From positions 124,001-188,000 of the forward strand of contig NZ_PSZE01000002.1 in the NCBI RefSeq assembly GCF_002933465.1: a stretch of 64,000 nucleotides of DNA, given 5' to 3'. Under the pieces are notes generated by a model. That model was not told the DNA's origin. It saw only the letters and a program-made list of their open reading frames with translations, and did not search any database. The stretch is from Nocardia nova (GTDB lineage Bacteria; Actinomycetota; Actinomycetes; Mycobacteriales; Mycobacteriaceae). The translations under genes were made by a program, and so were the position numbers. Positions 16,321 to 24,930 of this stretch are shown piece by piece. Each line of letters starts with the position of its first letter. The stretch's first letter is position 1.

Positions 16321-18165
16321 ATGTGCGGAATCGCGGGCTGGGTGGCGTTCTCGGACGATCTCACCCGGCAGCAGGGGGTTATCGATGCGATGACCGAAAC
16401 CATGGCCTGTCGCGGGCCGGACGGGCGGGGCACTTTCGTTCGCGCCCACGCGGCGCTGGGGCACCGGCGGCTGGCCATCATCGACCTGCCGGGCGGGGCG
16501 CAGCCGATGTCTGTGCCGACCCCGGCCGGCGACGTCGCGATGGTGTACTCGGGGGAGGCCTACAACTTCCGTGAACTGCGCGAGGAGCTGCGCGGACTCG
16601 GGCACAGCTTCGACACCGACAGCGACACCGAGGTGGTGTTGCACGGTTATCTGCAATGGGGTGAGTCCGTCGTCGACCACCTCAACGGCATGTACGCCTT
16701 CGCGATCTGGGACGAGCGCGACCAGAAGCTGGTCATGGTGCGCGACCGGATGGGGATCAAACCGTTCTACTATTACCCGACCCCCGACGGTGTGCTGTTC
16801 GGCTCCGAGCCGAAGGCCATCCTCGCCAACCCGATCGCGGCCAAGACCGTCGATCTGGACGGCCTGCGCGAGCTGTTCGCCATGACCAAACAGCCCGGCT
16901 GGTCGCTGTGGAAGGGCATGGCGGAGGTGTTGCCCGGCACGCTGGTTACGGTGGACCGCAACGGAATTCGCACCCGCACCTACTGGCGGCTGCATGCCGT
17001 TGAGCACACCGACAGCCAGGAACGGACCGTCGCCCGGGTGCGTGAGCTGCTGACCGACATCGTCGATCGCCAGCTCATCTCCGATGTGCCACGCTGTGTG
17101 CTGCTCTCGGGCGGACTGGACTCGAGCGCGATCACCGGATTGGCCGCGGCCCGGCTCGCCCGCGACGGCGAGCAGTTGCGCACCTTCTCGGTCGATTTCG
17201 CCAACCAGGAGCAGAACTTCGTCCCCGACGAGATGCGCGACACCCCGGATTCGCCGTTCGTGCGGGAGGTGGCCGCGCTGGTGCGCTCGGCCCATCGCGA
17301 CGTTGTGCTGAATCCGGCCGATCTGGCCGATCCGGCGGTGCGGCGCGCAGTCGTCACCGCTCGCGACATTCCCGCCGGTCTCGGTGATATGGACACCTCG
17401 CTGTATCTGCTGTTCGCGGCCATCCGGCAGCAGTCGACCGTGGCGCTGTCGGGGGAGTCGGCCGATGAGGTGTTCGGCGGGTACCGCTGGTTCCACGACG
17501 AGGTGGCGCTGAAGGAGGACACCTTTCCGTGGCTGGCGTTCAACACCGCTCTGACCGGCGACGCACGCTGGCAGATCTTGAATCCGGCCCTGCGTGAGCG
17601 GCTGCGGCTCGAGGAGTTCGTCGCCGATCAGTACAGCGCGGCGGTGGCCGAGGTCGAGCACCTCGACGGCGAATCCGAGGTCGAACGCCGGATGCGGACC
17701 GTCTGCCACCTGCACCTGACCCGGTTCGTGCGCACGTTGCTCGACCGCAAGGACCGCGCGTCGATGGCGGTCGGCCTCGAGGTGCGGGTGCCGTTCTGCG
17801 ACCACCGCCTGGTCGAGTACGTCTACAACACCCCGTGGTCGCTGAAGACGTTCGACGGCCGGGAAAAGAGCCTGCTGCGGCATGCGGCCGAGCATGTGCT
17901 GCCGGAATCGGTGGTGCGCCGGGTCAAGAGCCCGTATCCGTCGACGCAGGATCCGGGCTATGCGGCGGTGCTGCAGCAGCAGGCGAAACATTTTCTCGCC
18001 GAAGACGATTCACCGCTGTTCGAGATCATCGACCGGCAGTGGCTGCAGCGAGTGGTTGCCCACGACCCGTCCGGCATCGACAGCTACATGCGCGCCGGAC
18101 TGGATCGCATCATCGATCTGCACACCTGGCTGGAGCTGTATTCTCCGCAACTGCAGCTGGACTGA
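16321..18165 (+). CDS. asnB: Asparagine synthase (glutamine-hydrolysing)
   Basis: A 614-residue class-II amidotransferase that makes asparagine, or amidates another carboxylate, from ATP, aspartate and glutamine. The start MCGIAGWVAF gives the catalytic Cys2 after Met removal. The glutaminase half has GHRRLAIIDLPGGAQPM and VYSGEAYNFRELREEL. The synthetase half has the PPi loop VLLSGGLDSSAITGLAAARL, LSGESADEVFGGYRWFHDE and LEVRVPFCDHRLVEYVY. The start is set by MCGIAG with AGGCGGCGG before it. Length fits AsnB; homologues with a similar size also amidate cell-wall peptides. A hairpin follows the stop. It stands as a single gene. Confidence 0.93.
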   Translation: MCGIAGWVAFSDDLTRQQGVIDAMTETMACRGPDGRGTFVRAHAALGHRRLAIIDLPGGAQPMSVPTPAGDVAMVYSGEAYNFRELREELRGLGHSFDTDSDTEVVLHGYLQWGESVVDHLNGMYAFAIWDERDQKLVMVRDRMGIKPFYYYPTPDGVLFGSEPKAILANPIAAKTVDLDGLRELFAMTKQPGWSLWKGMAEVLPGTLVTVDRNGIRTRTYWRLHAVEHTDSQERTVARVRELLTDIVDRQLISDVPRCVLLSGGLDSSAITGLAAARLARDGEQLRTFSVDFANQEQNFVPDEMRDTPDSPFVREVAALVRSAHRDVVLNPADLADPAVRRAVVTARDIPAGLGDMDTSLYLLFAAIRQQSTVALSGESADEVFGGYRWFHDEVALKEDTFPWLAFNTALTGDARWQILNPALRERLRLEEFVADQYSAAVAEVEHLDGESEVERRMRTVCHLHLTRFVRTLLDRKDRASMAVGLEVRVPFCDHRLVEYVYNTPWSLKTFDGREKSLLRHAAEHVLPESVVRRVKSPYPSTQDPGYAAVLQQQAKHFLAEDDSPLFEIIDRQWLQRVVAHDPSGIDSYMRAGLDRIIDLHTWLELYSPQLQLD

Positions 18166-18175
18166 GCGCTTGTCC

Positions 18176-18209
18176 GGGGCCGGCCCCGACCTCGTGTCGG
18201 GCCGGCCCG
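18176..18209 (+). terminator. Hairpin terminator after asnB
   Basis: GGGGCCGGCCCCGAC and GTCGGGCCGGCCCG can pair almost fully around CTCGT. The hairpin begins ten bases after the asnB stop. No poly-T tail follows. Confidence 0.7.
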
Positions 18210-18270
18210 TGCGCTGTCCGCACTGGTCAGGGGCGGAGCCGGCCGTTTGCTCGCGAGCCTGAACAAGCAG

Positions 18271-18299
18271 GTGAACATTATTTACTAATAGGTGTTCAC
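18271..18299. promoter_or_regulatory. Inverted repeat upstream of cyp125
   Basis: GTGAACA and TGTTCAC are perfect 7-base arms 15 bases apart; between them is the AT-rich TTATTTACTAATAGG. The site is about 30-55 bases upstream of the KstR-type box of the P450 gene. It may be the operator of a second regulator, or part of the promoter. Its factor is unknown. Confidence 0.4.
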
Positions 18300-18327
18300 A
18301 AAACGGGTGTGGTGTGGTTCACTCCAT

Positions 18328-18341
18328 AGGAACGTGTTCCA
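18328..18341. promoter_or_regulatory. KstR-type operator before cyp125
   Basis: AGGAACGTGTTCCA matches TnnAACnnGTTnnA except for the first base. The AAC-GT-GTT centre is identical to the box at 7375. It lies 12-25 bases before the GTG start, touching the ribosome site. CYP125 genes are known KstR targets in mycobacteria and rhodococci, which supports the call. Confidence 0.7.
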
Positions 18342-18352
18342 AAGGAGGTACC

Positions 18353-19597
18353 GTGTCCGCGCCGTCTCTGCCGTCTCTGCCGTCCATCGGTCACGATTTC
18401 GATTTCACCGACCCCGATCTGCTGTCGCAGCGTCTGCCCGTGGCCGAATGGGCGGAGCTGCGCCGCACCGCCCCGGTGTGGTGGGTCGACCAGCCCAACG
18501 GAGTGAGTGGATTCGACGACGGCGGCTACTGGGTCGTGAGCCGGCTCGACGACGTCAAGGAGATCTCGAAGAACTCCGAGGTCTTCTCCACCCAGGAGAA
18601 CACCGCGGTGATCCGCTTCAACGGCGAGATCACCCGCGAGGAGATCGAGATCCAGCGAGCCATGCTGGTCAACACCGATCCGCCGGCGCACGACAAGCTG
18701 CGCCGGATCATCTCGCGCGGCTTCACCCCGCGCGCGGTGGAGAGCCTGCGGGCCGCGCTGCGCGAGCGGGCCGAGCGGATCGTGCACGAGGCGAAGAAGA
18801 CCGGCGGCGGCGACTTCGTGCAGCGGGTCGCCTGTGAGCTGCCGCTGCAGGCCATCGCCGAACTGCTCGGCGTGCCGCAGGAGGATCGCGGCAAGCTGTT
18901 CGAGTGGTCCAACCAGATGATGGGCTACGACGACCCCGAGTACGCCGACAGCTACAAGATGGCCAACGCGCAGGTCATGGGCTACGCGTGGAACCTCGCC
19001 GAGGAGAAGCGCAAATGCCCGGCCGACGACATCGTCTCCCAGCTGCTCAACGCCGATATCGAGGGCGAGGCCCTGGGCTCGGAGGAGTTCGCCTGGTTCG
19101 TCATCCTGCTGGCCGTGGCCGGTAACGAGACCACCCGCAACGCCACCACCCACGGCATGAAGGCCTTCGTGGACAATCCGGCGCAGTGGGAGCGCTACAA
19201 GGCCGAGCGGCCGCGCACCGCGCCCGACGAGATCGTGCGCTGGGCGACCCCGGTCATCGCGTTCCAGCGAACCGCGTTGTCGGACACCGAAATCGGTGGT
19301 CAGGCCATCAAGAAGGGCCAGCGGGTCGGCCTGTTCTACTCCTCGGCGAACTTCGACGAGGAACGTTTCGACAAGCCGTTCGACTTCGACATCATGCGAA
19401 ACCCGAACCCGCACGTGGGCTTCGGCGGCACCGGCACCCACTACTGCGTCGGCGCCAACCTGGCCCGGCTGCAGCTGGATCTGATCTTCAACGCCATCGC
19501 CGACGTGATGCCCAACCTGCGTGAGGTTTCCGAGCCGGTCCGGCTACGCTCGGGCTGGTTGAACGGAATCAAGAGCTGGCAGGTCGCCTACGAGTGA
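18353..19597 (+). CDS. cyp125: Cytochrome P450 CYP125, steroid C26/C27-monooxygenase
   Basis: A 414-residue P450 closely resembling the mycobacterial/rhodococcal CYP125 enzymes that oxidise the terminal methyl of the cholesterol side chain, the first step in side-chain breakdown. Seen: FDFTDPDLLSQRLPVAEWAE, LPLQAIAELLGVPQEDRGKL, the I-helix VAGNETTRNATTHGM, EIVRWATPVIAFQRTA (ExxR region), NPNPHVGFGGTGTHYCVGAN with the heme-thiolate Cys near residue 365, and the C-terminal RLRSGWLNGIKSWQVAYE diagnostic of CYP125. The GTG at 18353 follows AAAGGAGG; an earlier in-frame ATG overlaps the operator and is unlikely. It needs a ferredoxin partner, none of which is nearby. A KstR-type box precedes it. 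Confidence 0.93.
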   Translation: MSAPSLPSLPSIGHDFDFTDPDLLSQRLPVAEWAELRRTAPVWWVDQPNGVSGFDDGGYWVVSRLDDVKEISKNSEVFSTQENTAVIRFNGEITREEIEIQRAMLVNTDPPAHDKLRRIISRGFTPRAVESLRAALRERAERIVHEAKKTGGGDFVQRVACELPLQAIAELLGVPQEDRGKLFEWSNQMMGYDDPEYADSYKMANAQVMGYAWNLAEEKRKCPADDIVSQLLNADIEGEALGSEEFAWFVILLAVAGNETTRNATTHGMKAFVDNPAQWERYKAERPRTAPDEIVRWATPVIAFQRTALSDTEIGGQAIKKGQRVGLFYSSANFDEERFDKPFDFDIMRNPNPHVGFGGTGTHYCVGANLARLQLDLIFNAIADVMPNLREVSEPVRLRSGWLNGIKSWQVAYE

Positions 19598-19660
19598 GCG
19601 CCGCGGCCGCTGGGGCAGCGCCCTCGGCGTCCCCGGTCTCCGGCGGCCCAGGACACAGTG

Positions 19661-19705
19661 TGCGCACCGGCCTCGACGTACCCGTGACGTCGGGGCCGGT
19701 GTGCA
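19661..19705 (+). terminator. Large hairpin between cyp125 and the TetR gene
   Basis: TGCGCACCGGCCTCGACGT and ACGTCGGGGCCGGTGTGCA form 19-base arms with only two mismatches around a 7-base loop. It lies 64 bases after the cyp125 stop and 19 bases before the TetR start, so it may act as terminator, attenuator or operator. Confidence 0.65.
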
Positions 19706-19723
19706 TGCGACGAAGGACGACGC

Positions 19724-20443
19724 ATGACAGCCGCACGACGGGGCCGGATGCCCGCGGTCAGCGACGCCGATATCCGGCGCGTGGCCCGCACGCTCCTGGT
19801 GGAGCAAGGACCCGAGGCGGTGACCCTGCGCGCCATCGCGCGTGAGTTGGGTATCACCGCACCCGCGTTGTATCGGTACTACGCCTCCCGCGACGACCTG
19901 GTGGGTGCGCTGCGCAGCGATATCTGCGCCGACCTGGCCCAGGAACTGGCCGAACAGGTGGCCGAGTTGCCCGAGGACGGGATGGTCCAGCTGTTCGCCA
20001 TCTGCAAGGGTTTCCGGCAGTGGGCCCTGGCCCACGCCCACGAGTTCACGCTCGTCTTCGCCTCGCCGGCCGGGGGTTCGGCCAGCGCCATGCGGCAATT
20101 CGACGAACCGTTCGGCCGCATCTTCCTGGAGGCCGCAGGCCGGCTGCTGACCACCTACGACATCGTCACCCCGCCGACCGATGTGATCCCGCACGCGCTG
20201 CGCGAAGACCTCGTCGGATTCCAGACCGAATTGCTCGCCGTGCTCGCCGAATCGGGGCAGAAATTCCCGGCCGAGAAGCTGGACCTGGGTGTCACCTATC
20301 TGATGATCCAGTTCTGGGCCCGGCTGTACGGGCACGTCACCCTCGAAGTCTTCGGCAACTACCCGATGCCGGTGGGAAATCCGGATGCCCTGTTCGATGC
20401 GACGCTGGCCGATCTGGCCCGCTCCATCGGGTTCGCGGCCTGA
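19724..20443 (+). CDS. TetR-family transcriptional regulator
   Basis: A 239-residue TetR protein. The helix-turn-helix is in SDADIRRVARTLLVEQGPEA, VTLRAIARELGITAPALYRY and YASRDDLVGALRSD. The C-terminal effector domain (FRQWALAHAHEFTLVFASPA and after) matches the WHG-domain type of TetR regulators (TetR_C_25-like), for which ligands are mostly unknown. It follows cyp125 on the same strand, but a strong hairpin separates them. It may control the divergent neighbours or cyp125. It is not KstR, judging by its length and C-terminal domain, though I cannot align it here. Confidence 0.88.
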   Translation: MTAARRGRMPAVSDADIRRVARTLLVEQGPEAVTLRAIARELGITAPALYRYYASRDDLVGALRSDICADLAQELAEQVAELPEDGMVQLFAICKGFRQWALAHAHEFTLVFASPAGGSASAMRQFDEPFGRIFLEAAGRLLTTYDIVTPPTDVIPHALREDLVGFQTELLAVLAESGQKFPAEKLDLGVTYLMIQFWARLYGHVTLEVFGNYPMPVGNPDALFDATLADLARSIGFAA

Positions 20444-20495
20444 GGCATCCCCTCGGACAAGCCCTCCTCCGGTCCGGGCCGCGAACCCGGCGGCC

Positions 20496-22004
20496 TCAGG
20501 TGAAGTCGTCGGGCCGTACCCCGGTGACCCGCCGCAGGATCCGCGGCCGGCGCAGCCACCGGGCGAACCACTCACCGAGCGTGATGCCGCCGCCGAGGGC
20601 GCAGCCGACCACCAGCGCGGCGAACATCTGATTCAGCCCGACCAGCAAATCGTCGTTGATCAGGGCGAACAGACCGCGATAGACCTTGAGACCGGGCAGC
20701 AGCGGAGTGATGCCCGCGATGGCGACGACCAGCGGGGGCGTCACCGCCCGGCGGGCGAGCAGACCACCGGCGAGACCGATCGCGGTCGCCGAGACCGCGG
20801 CGGCGATCACCGGACCGAAGCCCGCGTGCTGGACGAACAGGTAGCACACGGTGATGCCCGCACCACTGATGGCGGCGACGGCGAGGGCCCGGCGCTCGGC
20901 GTAACAGGCGAGCGCGAATGCCGCCGCCGCCACCGCACCGGCGGTGATCTTCAACGGCAGATTGGTGATGTCGTAGGACGGCGACATGTCGATCGGCGGC
21001 ACCTGGGCGCCGAAGGCTTGGGCGCCGCGCAGTGCCACACCGACCCCGCCGATGATCGCGCCGGTCATGACCAGCACTTCCAGCATGCGGGCGGCGGCCG
21101 TGATCGGTGCGCCGGTGATCGCGTCCTCGACCGCACCGACGAGCTGTAAACCACTGAGCAGCACGGTGATTCCGGCCGCGACGATCAGGCTGGGATTGGT
21201 TTCCAACCCCTCGGCGAAGGTCTGCAGCAGTATCGCGGGCAGGGTCGCGATGATGCCGCCCATCATGTTCTGGAAGAAGAAGGGCAGGCCGCGCTTGTTC
21301 AGCGCGCGGTTGCATCGGTCGATCAGCAACGTCGTGGCGAAACTCACGGCCGCGACCAGCACGCCACCACCCAGCAACAGCGCGATGGAGGCCGCGAGCA
21401 GCGACCAGCCGAATGTGGCGACCCACCGGTTGTAGGGGTGCGGGGCGGTGGTGATCGCGTCGAGGGCGGCGTGCGCCTCCTGAGGCGGAACCACCTCGCG
21501 GCGGATCCGCCGGGTGAGGCGGTCGACGGCCGACAGGCGAGTGAAGTCCAGCGAGCGGTACTGCACCACCCGCATGGTGCTGGCGGGTGGCAGCGACGGG
21601 CCGCGATCGGCGGAGATACGAATGGAGTTGTAGGTCACGTCGATGTCGCATTGCGCCAAACCGTATGTCGCGGCGATGAATTCGACCTGTGTGCTGGTGT
21701 CGGTGACGGCGGTGCCCGAGGCGAGCACCACCTCGCCGACCCGCTCGGCCAGGTCGAGCACCTCGGTGACGGCGGCGTCGTCGGTGAGATCGATCGGCTT
21801 CAGCGGGGCCGGCGCCTCGACCACCGAGTCCACCGTGGCGCGCCGCTGGGCGACCAGCCGATCGGTTACCGCTCCCATCGCCCGATGCCACAACGAACTC
21901 GGCCGGGTTTCCGGCCCCGTGCGGACGAGTTCGGGCTCCAACTCATCTGTCACACAGGACACGGTAGCCGGAGTCGGCGGGCGGTCCGGGGTCAGCTCCC
22001 TCAC
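20496..22004 (-). CDS. thrE: Threonine/serine exporter of the ThrE family
   Basis: A 502-residue inner-membrane protein. The N-terminal soluble part (LDLAERVGEVVLASGTAVTD, IDVTYNSIRISAD) is the ThrE N-terminal (DUF1212) region, with about ten hydrophobic helices after residue 195 (NRWVATFGWSLLAASIALLL, LPAILLQTFAEG, LVVAIAGITPLLPGLKVYRG). Characterised members, such as Corynebacterium glutamicum ThrE, export threonine and serine. The end EWFARWLRRPRILRRV is basic and cytoplasmic. The start could also be the GTG 17 codons further in. It is divergent from the acyl-CoA oxidase gene, with 75 bases between. Confidence 0.88.
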   Translation of the reverse strand: MRELTPDRPPTPATVSCVTDELEPELVRTGPETRPSSLWHRAMGAVTDRLVAQRRATVDSVVEAPAPLKPIDLTDDAAVTEVLDLAERVGEVVLASGTAVTDTSTQVEFIAATYGLAQCDIDVTYNSIRISADRGPSLPPASTMRVVQYRSLDFTRLSAVDRLTRRIRREVVPPQEAHAALDAITTAPHPYNRWVATFGWSLLAASIALLLGGGVLVAAVSFATTLLIDRCNRALNKRGLPFFFQNMMGGIIATLPAILLQTFAEGLETNPSLIVAAGITVLLSGLQLVGAVEDAITGAPITAAARMLEVLVMTGAIIGGVGVALRGAQAFGAQVPPIDMSPSYDITNLPLKITAGAVAAAAFALACYAERRALAVAAISGAGITVCYLFVQHAGFGPVIAAAVSATAIGLAGGLLARRAVTPPLVVAIAGITPLLPGLKVYRGLFALINDDLLVGLNQMFAALVVGCALGGGITLGEWFARWLRRPRILRRVTGVRPDDFT

Positions 22005-22079
22005 CTCGCCGTGGGCGGCGAGCAGAGCAATCTGCTGGTTATCGCCGGTTCGTTCCGAGTCCCGCTACAGTCGATAACC

Positions 22080-24101
22080 ATGGGCACCGATACCGCTACG
22101 GGCACCGAAGCAGCAGGTTCCGTGAGATCAGACTCCGCGCAGTCGGAGGCCGGGACACCGAGCACCGGGACAGCGAAGAACGGGAAGTCGACCGCCGATC
22201 ATCTGCGGGCCGCGCTCGACGGCCCGTGGCGCGAGGTCCGGGAACAGGCACGAAGGCAACTGGCCGACGACCGGTTGTTCGGTGATCCCTACCTCGATTA
22301 CCGCCAGGCTCGCGCGCGAGTACTCGATCAGATGCGCCTCATCGCCGAATTCGGTTATGCGGAAAAGGGTTTCAGCCTGGAGCACGGTGGGACCGGCGAT
22401 CCCGGCGGAGCTGTCACCGGCCTGGAGATGCTCGCCTACACCGATCTGTCCCTGTGGGTGAAGGCCGGCGTGCAGTGGGGTCTGTTCGGCGGCGCGGTGG
22501 AGAATCTGGGCACCGACCGCCACACCGACATCGTCAAACGCCTGCTGTCACTGGATCTCCTCGGTTGTTTCGCGATGACCGAATCCGGGCATGGCAGCGA
22601 TGTGGCGAATCTGGAAACCACCGCCACCTACGACCCGGCGACCGGTGAGTTCGTGGTGCACAGCCCCACCGCCTCCGCCCGCAAGGACTACATCGGCGGC
22701 GCTGCCGAGCACGCCCGGATGGCAGCGGTATTCGCCCAGCTGATCACTGGCGGCGAGAGCAGGGGCGTGCACTGCTTCCTCGTCCCCATCCGCGACGAGC
22801 AGGGCAACGATCTTCCCGGCGTGACCACGTCGGACTGCGGTCTCAAGGGCGGTCTGCCCGGCGTCGACAACGGTCGCATCGAATTCGACCACGTCCGGAT
22901 CCCGCGGGAGAACCTGCTCAACCGCTACGCCGATGTCGACCCCGACGGGACCTATCGCTCCGATATCGAGAACCCGAGCCGCCGGTTCTTCACCACGCTG
23001 GGCACGCTGGTGCGTGGCCGGGTCAGTGTCGGTGGCGCGGCCGCCGCCGGCGCACGGGTGGCGTTGAGTATCGCGCTGCGCTACGGCGACAAGCGCCGTC
23101 AGTTCTCCGATCCGGACGACGGCAGCGAAACCCTGCTGCTGGACTATCGCAGCTATCAGCGCCGGCTGTTTCCACATGTCGCGCGCGCGTTCGCGCTGGC
23201 GTTCGCCCAGAACGATCTGGTGCGGCGCATGCACCTGGTGCAGACCGGGCAGAATCTGGACCCGCAGGCGCAGCGCGCGCTGGAGAAGCGGGCCGCCGGC
23301 CTGAAGGTCGCCCAGACCCGCCACGCCACCCGATCCATCCAGGAATGTCGCGAATGCTGCGGCGGCGCAGGCTATCTCACCGAGAACCGGCTGGTCACCC
23401 TGAAGGCCGACACCGACGTGTTCACCACCTTCGAAGGTGACAACGTGGTGTTGACCCAGCTGGTGGCCAAGGAACTGCTCACCGCCTACTCCGACGAGGT
23501 GCGCGATCTCGACGCCCTCGGCTGGGTGAGGTTCGCGGCCACCATGGCCCGCGACGTGGTGCGCGAGACCTCGGGTGTGCGCCAGCTCATCCAGCGCCTG
23601 CGCGACCGCTCCGACGACGGCGTCGACGAGGGCGATCTGTCCCGGCGTTCGGTGCAGCTGCAGCTGTTCGCCGACCGCGAGGACTATCTGACCCGCACCG
23701 CCGCGCACCGGCTGCGCGCGCGGGCCGAGGATACCGGTCCGTTCGAGGCGTTCAACAACGCGCAGGACCACATCCTCGCCGCTGGTGAGGCGCATATCGA
23801 CCGGCTGGTGCTGGAGGCGTTCATCGAGGGCATCGCCGATATCGAGGATCCCGACGCGCGAGCGCTGGCCGACACCGTCTGCGATCTGTTCGTGTACTCC
23901 ACCATCGAACAGAATCAAGCCTGGTACATCATGCACCGCTTCATGTCGGTGGATCGGGCCAAAGCGGTGCGCCGCGGTGTCAACGAACTCGTGGACCGGT
24001 TGCGGCCGCAGTCGGCCACACTCGTCGAAGCGCTCGGGGTGCCCGAGGCCATGCTGCGCGCGGCGATGCTCGACGACGCGAGCGTGCACCAGGGCGCGTG
24101 A
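22080..24101 (+). CDS. Acyl-CoA oxidase/dehydrogenase family (ACOX-like)
   Basis: A 673-residue flavoprotein that introduces the trans-2 double bond into acyl-CoA in beta-oxidation, passing electrons to oxygen (oxidase) or a carrier. Motifs: FSLEHGGTGDPGGAVTGLEM, the FAD/substrate loop LLGCFAMTESGHGSDVANLE, SARKDYIGGAAEHARMAAVF, LKGGLPGVDNGRIEFDHVRI, and QECRECCGGAGYLTENRLV followed by TFEGDNVVLTQLVAKELLTA. The Glu in TFEGDN is the usual catalytic base of acyl-CoA oxidases. Length (about 670) and the extra C-terminal domain are typical of ACOX, longer than plain dehydrogenases (about 390). The ATG at 22080 is right after the divergent promoter with thrE. Substrate unknown. Confidence 0.88.
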   Translation: MGTDTATGTEAAGSVRSDSAQSEAGTPSTGTAKNGKSTADHLRAALDGPWREVREQARRQLADDRLFGDPYLDYRQARARVLDQMRLIAEFGYAEKGFSLEHGGTGDPGGAVTGLEMLAYTDLSLWVKAGVQWGLFGGAVENLGTDRHTDIVKRLLSLDLLGCFAMTESGHGSDVANLETTATYDPATGEFVVHSPTASARKDYIGGAAEHARMAAVFAQLITGGESRGVHCFLVPIRDEQGNDLPGVTTSDCGLKGGLPGVDNGRIEFDHVRIPRENLLNRYADVDPDGTYRSDIENPSRRFFTTLGTLVRGRVSVGGAAAAGARVALSIALRYGDKRRQFSDPDDGSETLLLDYRSYQRRLFPHVARAFALAFAQNDLVRRMHLVQTGQNLDPQAQRALEKRAAGLKVAQTRHATRSIQECRECCGGAGYLTENRLVTLKADTDVFTTFEGDNVVLTQLVAKELLTAYSDEVRDLDALGWVRFAATMARDVVRETSGVRQLIQRLRDRSDDGVDEGDLSRRSVQLQLFADREDYLTRTAAHRLRARAEDTGPFEAFNNAQDHILAAGEAHIDRLVLEAFIEGIADIEDPDARALADTVCDLFVYSTIEQNQAWYIMHRFMSVDRAKAVRRGVNELVDRLRPQSATLVEALGVPEAMLRAAMLDDASVHQGA

Positions 24102-24166
24102 ACCCGTGCTCGATATCGGCGGACGGTGACGGTGGGGCGGTAACGGGCCGCGGCTATGGTCGACAG

Positions 24167-24898
24167 GTGCCCGCTCCACCGCCGGTCGCTCGATATCGAG
24201 CGCATGTCGTTGCCGCCGCTGTCACCCTGATCGGCCTGCTGGTCACCGTGACGGTTCCGCTGAGCTTCCCCACCGGCGGGGGCCCGACGGCGTTCGATCG
24301 CGCGATCGGCGATCGCGTGCACGAGGGATTGGACTCGCATCGCGGCGTCTACGACGCGCTGGTGGTGCCGAGCAACGCCTATATCGTGTTGCCGCTGTTG
24401 CTGATCGGTGTGCTCTACTGCGCCCGCCGGCGCGATTGGTGGGGTGCCGGATTTCTGGTGCTCGTCCTCGAGCTGGTGGTCGCGATCAACACCTGGGTGC
24501 TGAAACCGCTGTGGGACAGGCATTTACAGCACTATCTCGCCTATCCGAGTGGGCACACCGTCCAATTCGTCGCGATCGCAACAGGTTTGCTGCTCGTCGC
24601 CGCCACCGTGCGCCTGCGCCTGGTCATCGGCGTGGTCGCCGCACTCGCTCTGGCGGCCGTGGCGGTAGGCATGGTGGGCCTCGGCTACCACTATCCGACC
24701 GATGTGGTCGGCGGCACCGGGTTCGCCGTCGCGGCGGCGACCGCCTGCTGGTCGGTGACGACGACTCTGCGCATGCGGTTCGAGACCCGGTCGCTTCGTG
24801 CAGAGGCCGCCGACGAGACAGGTGCCGGCGGAGCGGCGGAGTCGGGCACGGATGCCGTAGGGGACACCGATCGCACGGCGGGCACACCGGCGGCCTGA
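24167..24898 (+). CDS. PAP2-family membrane phosphatase
   Basis: A 243-residue integral membrane phosphatase. Hydrophobic helices alternate with the three PAP2 signatures: KPLWDRHLQHYL (KxxxxxxR-like, shortened), YPSGHTVQF (PSGH) and GLGYHYPTDVVGG (catalytic His and Asp of the third motif). These enzymes dephosphorylate lipid phosphates such as phosphatidate, PGP or undecaprenyl pyrophosphate on the outer side. The C-terminal 50 residues are a hydrophilic tail. The GTG at 24167 is chosen because a TATGGT -10-like element lies just before it, suggesting leaderless transcription. A GTG at 24098, overlapping the previous stop, is the alternative. Confidence 0.8.
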   Translation: MPAPPPVARYRAHVVAAAVTLIGLLVTVTVPLSFPTGGGPTAFDRAIGDRVHEGLDSHRGVYDALVVPSNAYIVLPLLLIGVLYCARRRDWWGAGFLVLVLELVVAINTWVLKPLWDRHLQHYLAYPSGHTVQFVAIATGLLLVAATVRLRLVIGVVAALALAAVAVGMVGLGYHYPTDVVGGTGFAVAAATACWSVTTTLRMRFETRSLRAEAADETGAGGAAESGTDAVGDTDRTAGTPAA

Positions 24899-24930
24899 GG
24901 AATGCCCGCGGCGGGCGCCGCCGGTCCGGC

